From assembly GCF_030406385.1 (NCBI RefSeq), contig NZ_JAUEPM010000003.1, forward strand, positions 186,001-250,000: a DNA stretch of 64,000 bases. Direction: 5' to 3'. The first letter of the stretch is position 1. Every line of letters begins with the position of its first letter. The notes under the pieces were generated by a model. It worked only from the letters and a program-made list of their open reading frames with translations. It made no database searches and was not told the origin of the DNA. Positions 34,562-43,499 of the stretch are shown in pieces. This DNA comes from Microbacterium oryzae. Lineage in GTDB: Bacteria; Actinomycetota; Actinomycetes; Actinomycetales; Microbacteriaceae. Made by a program: the position numbers and the translations under genes.

Positions 34562-36343
34562 GTGTGCGGCATAGCCGGCGAGATCAGGTTCGACAGCGCA
34601 GCTGCGGACCAGGCGGCGGTCCGCGCGATGACGGAGAGCATGGGCTCCCGCGGTCCCGACGGCGAGGGGATCTGGAGCGGCGGCTGGGCCGTGCTCGGGC
34701 ATCGGCGGCTGAGCGTCATCGACCTGACCGACGCGGGCGCACAGCCGATGGCCGACGACGACCGTGGCCTCGCTCTCGTCTTCAACGGCTGCATCTACAA
34801 CCATGAGCAGCTGCGCCCCGAACTCGCGTCGATTCACCGCTTCACCTCTTCCAGCGACACGGAGGTCGTGCTCGCCGCCTACGAACGGTGGGGGCTCGAC
34901 TTCGTCGACCACCTCGTGGGCATGTTCGCGATCGTGATCGTCGATGCCCGCCGCCGCCGCGTCGTGCTCGCCCGCGACCGCCTCGGCATCAAGCCGCTGT
35001 ACCTGGCCCCCGCGCCGGGGCGCCTGCGATTCGCGTCGACGCTGCCGGCGCTCCTCTCCGGAGGTGATGTCGACACGTCCCTCGACCCCGTGGCACTGCA
35101 CCATTTCCTGAGCTGGCATTCCATCGTCCCCGCGCCGCGGACCATCCTCAGCGGGGTGGTCAAGCTGCCACCGGCGACCCTGCGCGTCATCGACCATGCC
35201 GGCACCGTCGTCGACCGCACCTACTGGCAGCCCGCGTATGCGCGTGTCGGCGAGCGCGCCGGCTGGAGTGACGAGGACTGGCAGGAGGCGCTGCACGAAT
35301 CCCTGTCCACGGCCGTCCGACGGCGTCTCGTCTCGGACGTGCCGGTCGGCGTCCTCCTCTCGGGGGGCCTCGACTCGAGCCTGCTGGTCGCCCTGCTGGC
35401 CGAGACCGGCCACGAACGGATTCCGACCTTCAGCATCGGGTTCGAGACCGGAGCCGGCGGCGAAGGCGACGAGTTCGTCTACTCGGATGCGGTCGCCCGC
35501 CGCTTCGGCACCGATCACCACCGCCTTCGCGTGAAGGACCGGGATCTCGCCGCGGTGCTGCCGCGGGCGGTGGACGCGATGACGGAGCCCATGGGGACGC
35601 AGGACGTGCCCGCCTTCTATCTCCTCTCGGAGGCCGTGGCCGAGCACGTGAAAGTGGTGCAGAGCGGGCAGGGCGCCGACGAGGTCTTCGCCGGCTACGC
35701 CTACCACCGCAACGCCATTGCGACCCCCGAGGGCATCGTCGACGGCTTCGCCTCGTCGTTCTCCGACCGAAACCACGCCGAGATGGCGCAGGTTCTCGAG
35801 CCCGGATGGCTGCGCGAGCGTGACGTGAGCCGGGAGCTGCTCGAGCACAGGCTCCTGGCCCCGGGGGCGGAGACTCCCCTCGATGCGGTGCTTCGGCTCG
35901 ACGTCCACACCCTCATGCCGGACGATCCCGTGAAGCGGGTGGACAGCATGACCATGGCGTTCGGGCTCGAGGCGCGCGTGCCCTTCCTCGACCAGGACCT
36001 CGTCGCCCTCGCTGCCTCGTGCCCCCCGGAGCTGAAGTCACGCGAGGGCGGAAAGGGGGTGCTGAAGCATCTCGGGAGGCGCATGCTGCCCACCGAGGTC
36101 ATCGACCGCCCGAAAGGCTACTTCCCCGTGCCCGTGCTGCACCACCTGGACGGGCGGGTGCTCGACCTCGTGACGACGACGCTGACGTCACCGGAGAGCC
36201 GCCGGCGCGGCCTCTTCCGCCGGGACTACGTCGACATGCTCCTGCGGGAGCCGAACGCGCGATTCACCCCGGTGAACGGCAACATGCTGTGGCAGCTCGC
36301 GGTGCTCGAACTCTGGCTGCAGCGCCACGGGATCTCCTCCTGA
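34562..36343 (+). CDS. N-acetylglutaminylglutamine-type amidotransferase (asparagine synthase family)
   Basis: 593 residues from GTG 34562. Class II amidotransferases need Cys at position 2; the GTG followed by CGIAGEIRF provides it, so the frame 102 bases longer was rejected. N-terminal glutaminase (about 1-200; SRGPDGEG, LVFNGCIYNH), then the AMP-forming synthetase with PP-loop SGGLDSS (267-273) and VVQSGQGADEVFAGYAYH. The C-terminus VDSMTMAFGLEARVPFLDQDLV, IDRPKGYFPVPVLHHLDG and NGNMLWQLAVLELWLQ matches the TIGR03104 group that amidates N-acetylglutaminylglutamine more closely than AsnB. The matching synthetase and M42 peptidase are absent here. Confidence 0.82.
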   Translation: MCGIAGEIRFDSAAADQAAVRAMTESMGSRGPDGEGIWSGGWAVLGHRRLSVIDLTDAGAQPMADDDRGLALVFNGCIYNHEQLRPELASIHRFTSSSDTEVVLAAYERWGLDFVDHLVGMFAIVIVDARRRRVVLARDRLGIKPLYLAPAPGRLRFASTLPALLSGGDVDTSLDPVALHHFLSWHSIVPAPRTILSGVVKLPPATLRVIDHAGTVVDRTYWQPAYARVGERAGWSDEDWQEALHESLSTAVRRRLVSDVPVGVLLSGGLDSSLLVALLAETGHERIPTFSIGFETGAGGEGDEFVYSDAVARRFGTDHHRLRVKDRDLAAVLPRAVDAMTEPMGTQDVPAFYLLSEAVAEHVKVVQSGQGADEVFAGYAYHRNAIATPEGIVDGFASSFSDRNHAEMAQVLEPGWLRERDVSRELLEHRLLAPGAETPLDAVLRLDVHTLMPDDPVKRVDSMTMAFGLEARVPFLDQDLVALAASCPPELKSREGGKGVLKHLGRRMLPTEVIDRPKGYFPVPVLHHLDGRVLDLVTTTLTSPESRRRGLFRRDYVDMLLREPNARFTPVNGNMLWQLAVLELWLQRHGISS

Positions 36344-36351
36344 CGCGACGG

Positions 36352-37053
36352 TCAGCGCGACGCCTCCTCGAGCGCGGCGTCGACCGCGGCCTGCGCGTGC
36401 AGTGCTGTGGAGGCGAAGACGGGCACAGGGCTGTCCTCCTCTGCGATGAGCAGCTCGATCTCCGTGCACCCGAGGATGACGCCCTCGGCCCCCTCCGCCG
36501 CGAGCGCCGCGATGATCCGGCGGTACTCCTCGCGGGAGGCCTCGCGCACTTCGCCGCGCACGAGCTCCTCGTAGATGACGCGGTCCACGACGTCCTGCCC
36601 CGCGGCGTCCGGAACCATCGTCTCGACGCCGTGGCGGGCCATCCGGTCGCGGTAGAAGTCCTCCCCCATCGTGAACCGCGTCCCGAGGAGGGCGACGCGG
36701 GTCAAGCCAGCGCTGCGGATGGCCAGAGCCGTCACGTCGACGAGGTGGAGCAGCGGCACGTCGACCGCCTCCTCGATTTGCTCGGCCACCTTGTGCATGG
36801 TGTTCGTGCAGAGGACGAGGACCTCCGCCCCCGCGCGCACGAGGGCCTGTGCCTCATCCGCGAGAAGCCGGCCCGCGCCATCCCAGTCGCCTTCGACCTG
36901 CATCCGCTCGACGGCCGCGAAGTCGACCGAGACCATGACGCAGTCGGCGGAGTGGAGCCCGCCGAGGCGATCGCGCACGCCCTCGTTGATCAGTCGGTAG
37001 TAGAGTGCCGAGCTCTCCCAGCTCATCCCGCCGAGCAGGCCGATCCGCTTCAT
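36352..37053 (-). CDS. Aspartate/glutamate racemase family protein
   Basis: 233 residues. Starts KRIGLLGGMSWESSALYYRLINEGVRD, with the two catalytic cysteines in VLCTNTMHKVA (about residue 82) and ILGCTEIELL (about 195). PLP-independent amino-acid racemase of the YgeA/RacD type, probably acting on Asp, Glu or a related amino acid. Converges on the amidotransferase gene (8 bases between stops). Confidence 0.88.
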   Translation of the reverse strand: MKRIGLLGGMSWESSALYYRLINEGVRDRLGGLHSADCVMVSVDFAAVERMQVEGDWDGAGRLLADEAQALVRAGAEVLVLCTNTMHKVAEQIEEAVDVPLLHLVDVTALAIRSAGLTRVALLGTRFTMGEDFYRDRMARHGVETMVPDAAGQDVVDRVIYEELVRGEVREASREEYRRIIAALAAEGAEGVILGCTEIELLIAEEDSPVPVFASTALHAQAAVDAALEEASR

Positions 37054-37063
37054 GCGGCACAGG

Positions 37064-38329
37064 TTACGCGTCCACGAGCCGATTCAGTCGTTCGGACAGG
37101 AGCAGGCCGAGGGCGACCAGCAGCAGGAGGAACAGCGGGAGGATCCACATGCCGGTCCACGTCGAGATCGCGCCGAACAGCGGCGGCGCGAGCGTGGAGC
37201 CGGTGTAGGCCGCCGCCATCTGGATGCCGATGATGGCCTGCGAGTTGCGGCGGCCGAAGTTGACAGGCGTCGAATGGATGATCGCGGGATAGATCGGCGC
37301 GGACCCGAGGCCCGCGATCACGAGCCCGGCGAGGGCGATCGCGTCCGTCTGCGCCGGGAGGGCCAGCATCACCGCTCCGACGCCGACGATGGCGAAGCCG
37401 CCGCGGATGAGCAGGCGGTCTCCGATCCGGTCCGCGACGAGACCGGCCAGGAACCGTCCGGCGGTGATGCCGAGCAGATAGAGCGACGCGAAGGCGGCCG
37501 CCGTGGCGGGGGCGACGCCGCGATCCGCGACGAGGTAGGTCGACGCCCAGAGGATCGAGGTGCTCTCCAGGGCGCAGTAGGCGAAGAACGCGGTGAGGAT
37601 GAGGAGGACGCCCGGGATCCGAAGCGCGTGCCGGAGCGGGACGTGGCCGCCGCCTCGCTCCGGGGGCTCGTCTTCCGCCCCGGCACCGCGCTCGGCAGGC
37701 GAGCGGTGGGAGGCGACCGGGTGCACACGACCCCACAGGGGCAGGGTGGCGAGCAGCGCGAGCGTGAGCACGATCTGGATCAGGCCGACGGTCCAGTAGG
37801 CGCTCGACCACTCCTGGCCCGCGGCGAGCGCGTGGCTCATGATGAACGGGCTGATGGACGCACCGAGACCCCAGAAGCTGTGCAGCCAGTTCATGTGCCG
37901 GGCGGCATAGTGCAGCGCGACGTAGTTGTTGAGCGCCGCATCGACGGCGCCCGCGCCGAGCCCGTACGGAATGGCCCACAGACACAGCATCCAGAAGGAG
38001 CCGGACAGCGAGAATCCGACGAGCGCGGAAGCGGTGAGCCCCACGCTCACCGCGGTGACGAGTCCCGTCCCGAACCGGCGCGTGGCACGTTCGGAGGCGA
38101 GGCTCGAGAGGATGGTGCCGCTCGCGATGATCATCGTGATGATGCCGGCGAAGGCGACCGGCACGCCGAGGTCGCGCTGCATGGCCGGCCATCCGGCGCC
38201 GATGAGGGAATCCGGCAGTCCGAGGCTGATGAAGGCGATGTAGATGATCGCGAGGAGGAGCGAGTACACGGCGCGGCGGACGGCCTTTCGAGGCAGAAGG
38301 ATGTCTATCGCGACGGACGCTCGTCGCAT
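37064..38329 (-). CDS. MFS transporter (fucose-permease-like)
   Basis: 421 residues, twelve predicted helices. N-terminal YIAFISLGLPDSLIGAGWPAMQRDLGVP resembles the sugar-permease subgroup of MFS; other elements are SERATRRFGTGLV (loop 2-3), DAALNNYVALHYAARHMNWLHSFWGLG and GRFLAGLVADRIGDRLLI (loop 8-9). A hydrophilic loop of about 30 residues separates the halves. TAGGCT ends 6 nt before the ATG. Substrate unknown. Co-directional with the racemase gene, 10 bases apart, so probably co-transcribed. Confidence 0.85.
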   Translation of the reverse strand: MRRASVAIDILLPRKAVRRAVYSLLLAIIYIAFISLGLPDSLIGAGWPAMQRDLGVPVAFAGIITMIIASGTILSSLASERATRRFGTGLVTAVSVGLTASALVGFSLSGSFWMLCLWAIPYGLGAGAVDAALNNYVALHYAARHMNWLHSFWGLGASISPFIMSHALAAGQEWSSAYWTVGLIQIVLTLALLATLPLWGRVHPVASHRSPAERGAGAEDEPPERGGGHVPLRHALRIPGVLLILTAFFAYCALESTSILWASTYLVADRGVAPATAAAFASLYLLGITAGRFLAGLVADRIGDRLLIRGGFAIVGVGAVMLALPAQTDAIALAGLVIAGLGSAPIYPAIIHSTPVNFGRRNSQAIIGIQMAAAYTGSTLAPPLFGAISTWTGMWILPLFLLLLVALGLLLSERLNRLVDA

Positions 38330-38335
38330 TCGTCG

Positions 38336-38341
38336 AGCCTA
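38336..38341 (-). promoter_or_regulatory. -10 element of the MFS gene (leaderless-type)
   Basis: TAGGCT on the minus strand, exactly 6 nt before the ATG at 38329. Confidence 0.5.
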
Positions 38342-38417
38342 GGGCGACGACAGCCCGCGCAGAGGGCGCGACTGTCGATAGCTGGGTCATAGTGAACGTG
38401 AAGGAGATTGCGGTCGC

Positions 38418-39113
38418 ATGGTCTCCATGCCCGCCGACGATCCACTTGCATCGAGGTCTCGTCCTCATCTGCTCTACATCGAGGACGAGGTCGAGGTCGG
38501 CGAGATCGTCGTCGAGGTGCTCTCGGACGCCTACGTGGTCGATCATGCGGTGACGGGTGAGGCCGGTCTGGAGCGTGCGCTGTCGCTCCGCTACGACGTG
38601 ATGGTCGTCGACCGGCGGCTGCCGGGTCTGTCCGGGGCGGAAGTGATCGCGGCTGTCCGCACCGCGCGCCTGACCACGCCGATCCTGATGCTCACCGCAC
38701 TGGGAGCCGTGGCGGATCGGGTCAGCGGGCTGGACGCGGGGGCAGACGACTATCTGGTCAAGCCGTTCGATTTCACCGAGCTGCTGGCGCGGCTGCGCGC
38801 GCTGCGGCGCGGGTCGCGGGCGGTGGGCAGCCGGCGCGAGATCGGCGACTGGCTGTTCACCCCGCGGACGCAGGCTCTGTACGCGCCGGACGGTCGCCGG
38901 GTCACGTTGACGGCGACGGAGACGGCGGTGTTGGAGCTGCTGACCTCCAGCCCCGAGCACGTGTTCTCACGGAAGGAGATCCTGCTCAATGTCGTCCCGG
39001 ACGGGTCGGCCGGTACCGTCGACACCTATGTGCATCACATCCGCCGCAAGGCCTCGCCGGAGATGATCGAGACGGTGCGAGCGCGCGGGTACCGTGCGGG
39101 AGAGCCGGGATGA
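38418..39113 (+). CDS. OmpR/PhoB-type response regulator
   Basis: 231 residues. Receiver domain (about 16-128) with IEDE acidic pocket, phospho-acceptor Asp65 in VVDRRLPG, LTALGA and DYLVKPFDF; winged-helix DNA-binding domain (about 140-228) with LTATETAVLELLTSSPEHVFSRKEIL and VDTYVHHIRRK. Ribosome site AAGGAG at 38401. CATAGT about 26 nt upstream may be the -10. Overlaps the kinase gene by ATGA. Likely controls the reductase genes immediately downstream; this is inferred from context. Confidence 0.93.
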   Translation: MVSMPADDPLASRSRPHLLYIEDEVEVGEIVVEVLSDAYVVDHAVTGEAGLERALSLRYDVMVVDRRLPGLSGAEVIAAVRTARLTTPILMLTALGAVADRVSGLDAGADDYLVKPFDFTELLARLRALRRGSRAVGSRREIGDWLFTPRTQALYAPDGRRVTLTATETAVLELLTSSPEHVFSRKEILLNVVPDGSAGTVDTYVHHIRRKASPEMIETVRARGYRAGEPG

Positions 39114-40114
39114 CGCGCCACGATCGACCGATCGTCCCGGCGGATCGGCGGCGGGTCCAGCGCTCGGCTCTCGGCGTCGGCCTGTGGGTCGGCGTGACGT
39201 CCGCCGCGATCGTCATCGCGATCTCCGTGATCACCGTCACGGTCTCGTCACTCAGTTCTCGACCCGGCCCAGGCCGCGGCGGCGGAGGTGGAGGCGGGGG
39301 GAACCGGGTCCTGGATCTGGAAGACGTCGTCGTGCCCGTGGTCGTTCTCGGAGTCCTCGGTGTCCTGGCTCTCAGCGTGACCGCCTGGTGGGTGGCGCGG
39401 CGGGCAGCGCTCCCCCTCGCGGAAGCCCTGCAGGCGCAACGTGCATTCGTGGCGGATGCGAGCCACGAGCTGCGCACTCCTCTCACGACCCTGACGAGCC
39501 GGATCCAGGTCGCGCAGCATCGGGCGGAACGAGGTGGTGACGTCGTCGGCGCGCTCAAGTCGCTACGGCGGGATGCGGCCGTGATGGACACGGTCCTGAC
39601 CGACATGCTGCTCGCTGCCGAGGCGGCGGGGACCGGCGCTGCGATCACGGCCGCGTCGGCCCGGCTCGACGCAGCGGCGCGAGAGGCGGTCACCACGATC
39701 GAGCCGCGGGCGACAGAGGCGAACGTGCGTCTTCACCTCGACGTGCCGGGGCAGATCGTCGTCGGCGCCGAGCACGCCGCCGTCTCTCGCGCGCTCACCG
39801 CCCTCTTGGACAATGCCGTCCGCCATTCACCGTCCGGAGGTGCAGTCCGGATCACCGCGCGGCAACTCGGTCGGCAGGTGGAGATCCGTGTCGCGGACGA
39901 GGGCGGCGGGATCTCCGGCGTCGACCCGAACCGGGTCTTCGACCGCTTCACGCGCGCGAGCACGTCCGGCCCGCAGCGCGGCTTCGGGCTCGGGCTCGCT
40001 CTGGTGCGGGACGTCGTCGCTCGCTACTCCGGGTCGGTCACGGTCGAACGCACCTCCTCCCAGGGCACGACGTTCCTGCTCCGGCTTCCCGGACATGGAC
40101 GCACGCCGAGGTAG
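39110..40114 (+). CDS. Sensor histidine kinase with very short Gly-rich sensor loop
   Basis: 334 residues. Two helices (about 21-48 and 74-96) bracket an outer loop of only ~25 residues that contains eight consecutive glycines (57-64). No HAMP domain is recognisable beyond a short linker (ARRAALPLAEALQAQ). Dimerization and phosphorylation site FVADASHELRTPLTTL with His119; ATPase with DNAVRHSPSG (N box), ADEGGGISGVDP and GFGLGLALVRDV (G boxes). The tiny loop is unlikely to bind a ligand directly; it may sense the membrane or a partner protein. Confidence 0.92.
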   Translation: MTRHDRPIVPADRRRVQRSALGVGLWVGVTSAAIVIAISVITVTVSSLSSRPGPGRGGGGGGGGNRVLDLEDVVVPVVVLGVLGVLALSVTAWWVARRAALPLAEALQAQRAFVADASHELRTPLTTLTSRIQVAQHRAERGGDVVGALKSLRRDAAVMDTVLTDMLLAAEAAGTGAAITAASARLDAAAREAVTTIEPRATEANVRLHLDVPGQIVVGAEHAAVSRALTALLDNAVRHSPSGGAVRITARQLGRQVEIRVADEGGGISGVDPNRVFDRFTRASTSGPQRGFGLGLALVRDVVARYSGSVTVERTSSQGTTFLLRLPGHGRTPR

Positions 40115-40207
40115 CGCGCCTGTCGATCTCCCCTGCACGGGCTGACTGTTGCATGAGAGCGGACAACTCTTGCCGCCGTCTTGGCCTTCCGCTGAGAGCG
40201 TGCCGGC

Positions 40208-40588
40208 ATGATGACAGCCGCAGTTCCCCCGATCGATGCCGACGTGTTGTCCGAGCGAGGCCGCGCCCGCCACCGATCTTCGCGACAGCGCGTGAGCCGC
40301 GTCACGATCGCACGCTCCCTCACGGGGACGCTCGCGATCGGGGCGGTGGTCGCCGCTGTGAGCATCGGCGTCACGGCGCCCACCGTCTCTCCTGTCGACC
40401 CGGCGGTCCTCGCTCAGGCACCGACGGGCACAAGCGGAGCGGGCGGCACCGTGCCGGGGGCGACCGGCGCGGATCCGGGCGGTGCAGATGGTCCCCGCGT
40501 CGATGACGGCGTCGGCGCGGAGCCAGCGCCCGGTAGCCGCGGCGAGTCGCGCCGCGGCGACGGAGGACGCCGGGGGAACGGACGATGA
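40208..40588 (+). CDS. Hypothetical single-helix protein with Gly/Arg-rich tail
   Basis: 126 residues. A basic N-terminus (RGRARHRSSRQRVSRVTIARSL), one hydrophobic helix (about 38-58) and an outer low-complexity tail rich in Gly, Ala, Pro, Asp and Arg. No recognised domain. Its stop overlaps the start of the reductase gene (ATGA), so the two are translated together. It sits 93 bases after the kinase gene and may be a partner or anchor for the reductase or the kinase. Confidence 0.65.
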   Translation: MMTAAVPPIDADVLSERGRARHRSSRQRVSRVTIARSLTGTLAIGAVVAAVSIGVTAPTVSPVDPAVLAQAPTGTSGAGGTVPGATGADPGGADGPRVDDGVGAEPAPGSRGESRRGDGGRRGNGR

Positions 40589-41895
40589 CGCCCTGGCGCC
40601 GCACGCGCACGGTAGAAGCGCTCTTCACTGTCGCCGTCATCGCCGGCCTCATCCTCGCTGTCGGGACCGCGGTGATCGGCGTACCACTGCCGCTCGCGGT
40701 CATCCCGACCGTGGCGCACGTCGGCGGCATGGTCGCCGGCTATGCGGCAGCGGTGACACTGATCCTCGTCTCACGTGCGCCCTTGCTCGACCGGGCGATC
40801 GGGACGGACCGGCTGACCCGATGGCATGCGATCACCGGCGCCAGCACGATGATCGCGACGGTGGTGCACGCGGTCGCTGCGACCGTCGCCTTCGCGGAGT
40901 TGACGGGCACCGGTGCCGCAGCGATCGGCGGCGTCCTCGCACTGCCGGGATTGGGAGTCGCGACGATCGGCACGGCGCTGATCCTCGGCGCCGGAGTCTG
41001 CTCAGCGCGGGCGGTACGTCGCCGATTGCGCTACGAGACCTGGCATGCGCTGCACCTGCTGATGTACGTCGGCATCGCGCTCGCGTTCGTGCACGCGCTC
41101 GCCGGACCCGACCTGGCCGGCCGCCCTCTCCACCAGGTGCTGTGGACGCTGCTGTACACAGTCGCGTTCGGGCTGCTCCTGCGGTACCGGCTCCTCGAAC
41201 CCCTCGTCACGATGTGGCGGCAGCGGATGCGGGTCGCGCAGGTCATCGAGGAGGGCCCGGGAGTGACGACGATCCTCGTCGCCGGCCGCAACGTGGACGA
41301 GCTGCGGGCGGAACCGGGTCAGTTCTTCCGCTGGCGGTTCCTCACCCGGGACACCTGGCTGTCCACGCACCCGTTCTCCCTCTCGGCGCCTCCCACCGCG
41401 AGCTCCCTCCGGTTGACGGTGAAGGATGCGGGCGATGGGACCCGTCTGCTGCGCGGCATCCCCGTCGGCACCAGGGTGCTCGCCGAGGGACCCTACGGCG
41501 GCATGACCGCCACGCGCCGCTCGGGCCACGGAGTGCTCCTCATCGCAGGAGGTGTCGGCATCACTCCGATGCGGACGCTGTTCGAGACGCTTCCGCCCGA
41601 CGCGGGGCCCGTGACCCTGCTCTATCGCGCCTCGACCCTCGACGACCTCGTGTTCCGACAGGAGCTGGAGTTGATCGCGCACCAGCGCGGCGCCGATCTC
41701 CGCTACATCATCGGTCGTTCCAGCCACCCCGCCACCGACCTCGGCGCCGCGCGGCTGCATCAGCTCGTGCCGGACCTCACCCATCGAGACGTGTACCTGT
41801 GCGCGTCGGAACGGCTGGCGTCCTCCATCCGTGCAGCACTCGAGGACGCCGGAGTCCCCCGACGACGAGTCCACGAAGAGCGCTTCTCGTTCTGA
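40585..41895 (+). CDS. Ferric-reductase-like transmembrane flavocytochrome
   Basis: 436 residues. About six helices in residues 10-215 with histidines placed to hold two b hemes (RWHAITGASTMIATVVHAVAA; YETWHALHLLMYVGIALAFVHALAG), then an FAD domain (THPFSLSAPPT) and an NAD(P)H domain (LLIAGGVGITPM, YLCASERLASSIR). Moves electrons from NAD(P)H across the membrane to an outer acceptor. The FMN-binding protein and ApbE-type flavin transferase that often follow are absent. Downstream of a two-component system. Confidence 0.88.
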   Translation: MTPWRRTRTVEALFTVAVIAGLILAVGTAVIGVPLPLAVIPTVAHVGGMVAGYAAAVTLILVSRAPLLDRAIGTDRLTRWHAITGASTMIATVVHAVAATVAFAELTGTGAAAIGGVLALPGLGVATIGTALILGAGVCSARAVRRRLRYETWHALHLLMYVGIALAFVHALAGPDLAGRPLHQVLWTLLYTVAFGLLLRYRLLEPLVTMWRQRMRVAQVIEEGPGVTTILVAGRNVDELRAEPGQFFRWRFLTRDTWLSTHPFSLSAPPTASSLRLTVKDAGDGTRLLRGIPVGTRVLAEGPYGGMTATRRSGHGVLLIAGGVGITPMRTLFETLPPDAGPVTLLYRASTLDDLVFRQELELIAHQRGADLRYIIGRSSHPATDLGAARLHQLVPDLTHRDVYLCASERLASSIRAALEDAGVPRRRVHEERFSF

Positions 41896-42049
41896 TCGGT
41901 CCTGCGGATGAACTCTGGCGCCGTCCGACGACCGCTCCGGTGACGGCCGCACATCGACGCCGACCGCGACCGCACTGTGAGGACGCCGTCATGAACCGGT
42001 GCGATGCACAGACGATACTCGCTCGCACCCCGCGCGCCGGCGCGAGACG

Positions 42050-42055
42050 TAGGCT
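42050..42055 (+). promoter_or_regulatory. -10 element of the DUF3099 gene (leaderless-type)
   Basis: TAGGCT, 9 nt before the GTG at 42065. The 169-base gap before it holds nothing else that I can support. Confidence 0.45.
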
Positions 42056-42064
42056 GGGACCACC

Positions 42065-42442
42065 GTGAAGATCCGCAAGCCGCAGCCGCAGGCGGCGACC
42101 TCTCTCGATCGCGCTCCCCGCGACGACGAGTCGCACCGCATGCGCACGTACCTCCTGACGATGGGCGTGCGCACGCTCTGCCTCGTCCTCATGGTGGTGG
42201 TCGTGCCGTACGGCTGGTACACCTTCCTCTTCGCCATCGGCGCGGTCGTGCTGCCGTACATCGCGGTCGTCGTGGCGAACGCCGCGCAGTCGACGCAGGT
42301 GGCCCACGCGCAGGTCCCTGAGCTGCCCGCCCTGCCCGCCGCGCCGACGCACCCTCAGCCGACGACGCCCGGAGTCATCCGCATCTCCGAGTCGCCGACG
42401 ACGGATGGCCCGGAGCACGATGAGAGGGACGACCGCGCGTGA
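42065..42442 (+). CDS. DUF3099 domain-containing membrane protein
   Basis: 125 residues from GTG 42065. The N-terminal Arg/Ser region is followed by HRMRTYLLTMGVRTLCLVLMVVV and a second helix (VPYGWYTFLFAIGAVVLPYIAVVVANA), the DUF3099 core, then a Pro-rich tail. Small actinobacterial membrane protein of unknown function. First of three genes joined by GTGA overlaps (DUF3099, Cys protein, SURF1). Confidence 0.85.
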   Translation: MKIRKPQPQAATSLDRAPRDDESHRMRTYLLTMGVRTLCLVLMVVVVPYGWYTFLFAIGAVVLPYIAVVVANAAQSTQVAHAQVPELPALPAAPTHPQPTTPGVIRISESPTTDGPEHDERDDRA

Positions 42443-42669
42443 TCGGCTTCGGTCAGGATCTCGACGAACCGGTGTGCTCGCGCGCCGGGTGCCGTGAGCG
42501 GGCGAGCTGGAGCATCGTGTGGCGCAATCCGCGCATCCACACCGCTGAGCGGCGCAAGGTCTGGCTGGCATGCGACGAGCACGTGGCCTACCTGCGAGAC
42601 TTCCTCGCCAGCCGCGATTTCCCGCTCGAGGTCGTCGGGGGCGTCGCGACGGGGGGTGAGCGCGCGTGA
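42439..42669 (+). CDS. Small Cys-rich conserved protein
   Basis: 76 residues from GTG 42439, overlapping the DUF3099 stop. Possible metal site with Cys13/Cys18 (VCSRAGCRERASW) and a later Cys/His pair (WLACDEHVAYL); WRNPRIHTAERRKVW between them. Soluble. No function known to me; the fixed position before SURF1 suggests a role in respiratory oxidase assembly, which is inference only. Confidence 0.7.
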   Translation: MIGFGQDLDEPVCSRAGCRERASWSIVWRNPRIHTAERRKVWLACDEHVAYLRDFLASRDFPLEVVGGVATGGERA

Positions 42670-43496
42670 TCCGCTCCCGCCTCGGCCGCTGGTCGGTCTA
42701 CGTCCTGGTCGCAGTGCTGTTCGCGATCGCCTGCGCGTACCTGTCGCACTGGCAGTTCGCCCGCAACGAGCAGCGCGCGGCGGCCAATGCTCTCATCGAG
42801 GAGAACTACGACGCCCCTCCCCTGCCCGTGGGCGAGGTGCTCCCCGACGGCGCCGCGTTCGACCCGGAAGACGAGTGGCAGCCGGTGATCCTCACGGGCT
42901 CGTACCTCCCCGACGCGCAGCTCCTCGTGCGCAACCGCGCCGAGGGCGGCACGAGCGCGTTCGAGGTGCTGGCGCCGTTCGCTCTCGACGACGGCCGCGT
43001 CTTCGTCGTCGACCGCGGATGGCTGCCGCCAGGTGAGGGGGACGCTCCGGACTCCGTCCCCGCGGCTCCCGAGGGCGAGACGACGGTCGTCGTGCGCCTG
43101 AAGCCGGGCGAGCCCCTGCCCTCCTCGGGACGCGGCGCTCCCGAGGGGCAGCTCCCGACCATCCACCTGCCGTCGGTGGCCGCACAGACCGGCGACGAGA
43201 CGATCGTCGACGTCTACGGCCTGATGGTCTCGGAAGACCCGGCTGCCACGGCGGCGCCGAACCCGCTGACAGCGCCGGAGATCGACCCGGGGCCGCACCT
43301 GTCATACGCGATTCAGTGGATCCTCTTCGCGATCATGGGCTTCGTCTTCATCGGCTACATGATCCGCACCGAGGTCAACGCGCGCCGCGAGGACGAGGCC
43401 GACGAGGACGACGACCTCGAGCAGCCCGCTCCCCCTCGTCGGCGTCGACGCGATCGCGACGCCGACGAGGAGGACGCCCTCATCGACGGGCGCTGA
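42666..43496 (+). CDS. SURF1 family cytochrome oxidase assembly protein
   Basis: 276 residues from GTG 42666. One N-terminal helix (about 10-28, followed by LSHWQFARNEQRAAAN, the SURF1 start), an outer domain with ILTGSYLPDAQLLVRNRAEGGTSAFEVLAPF and VDRGWLPPG, then a C-terminal helix (HLSYAIQWILFAIMGFVFIGYMI) and a charged Arg/Asp tail. SURF1 aids insertion of heme a into cytochrome aa3, and the heme A pathway genes ctaA and ctaB lie further downstream. Coupled by GTGA to the preceding gene. Confidence 0.92.
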   Translation: MIRSRLGRWSVYVLVAVLFAIACAYLSHWQFARNEQRAAANALIEENYDAPPLPVGEVLPDGAAFDPEDEWQPVILTGSYLPDAQLLVRNRAEGGTSAFEVLAPFALDDGRVFVVDRGWLPPGEGDAPDSVPAAPEGETTVVVRLKPGEPLPSSGRGAPEGQLPTIHLPSVAAQTGDETIVDVYGLMVSEDPAATAAPNPLTAPEIDPGPHLSYAIQWILFAIMGFVFIGYMIRTEVNARREDEADEDDDLEQPAPPRRRRRDRDADEEDALIDGR

Positions 43497-43499
43497 GCG

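Noticed and set aside
41896..42064. Remnant of an FMN-binding partner gene after the flavocytochrome
   Set aside because: The 169-base gap has no frame resembling an FMN-binding domain; only the promoter of the DUF3099 gene could be supported.
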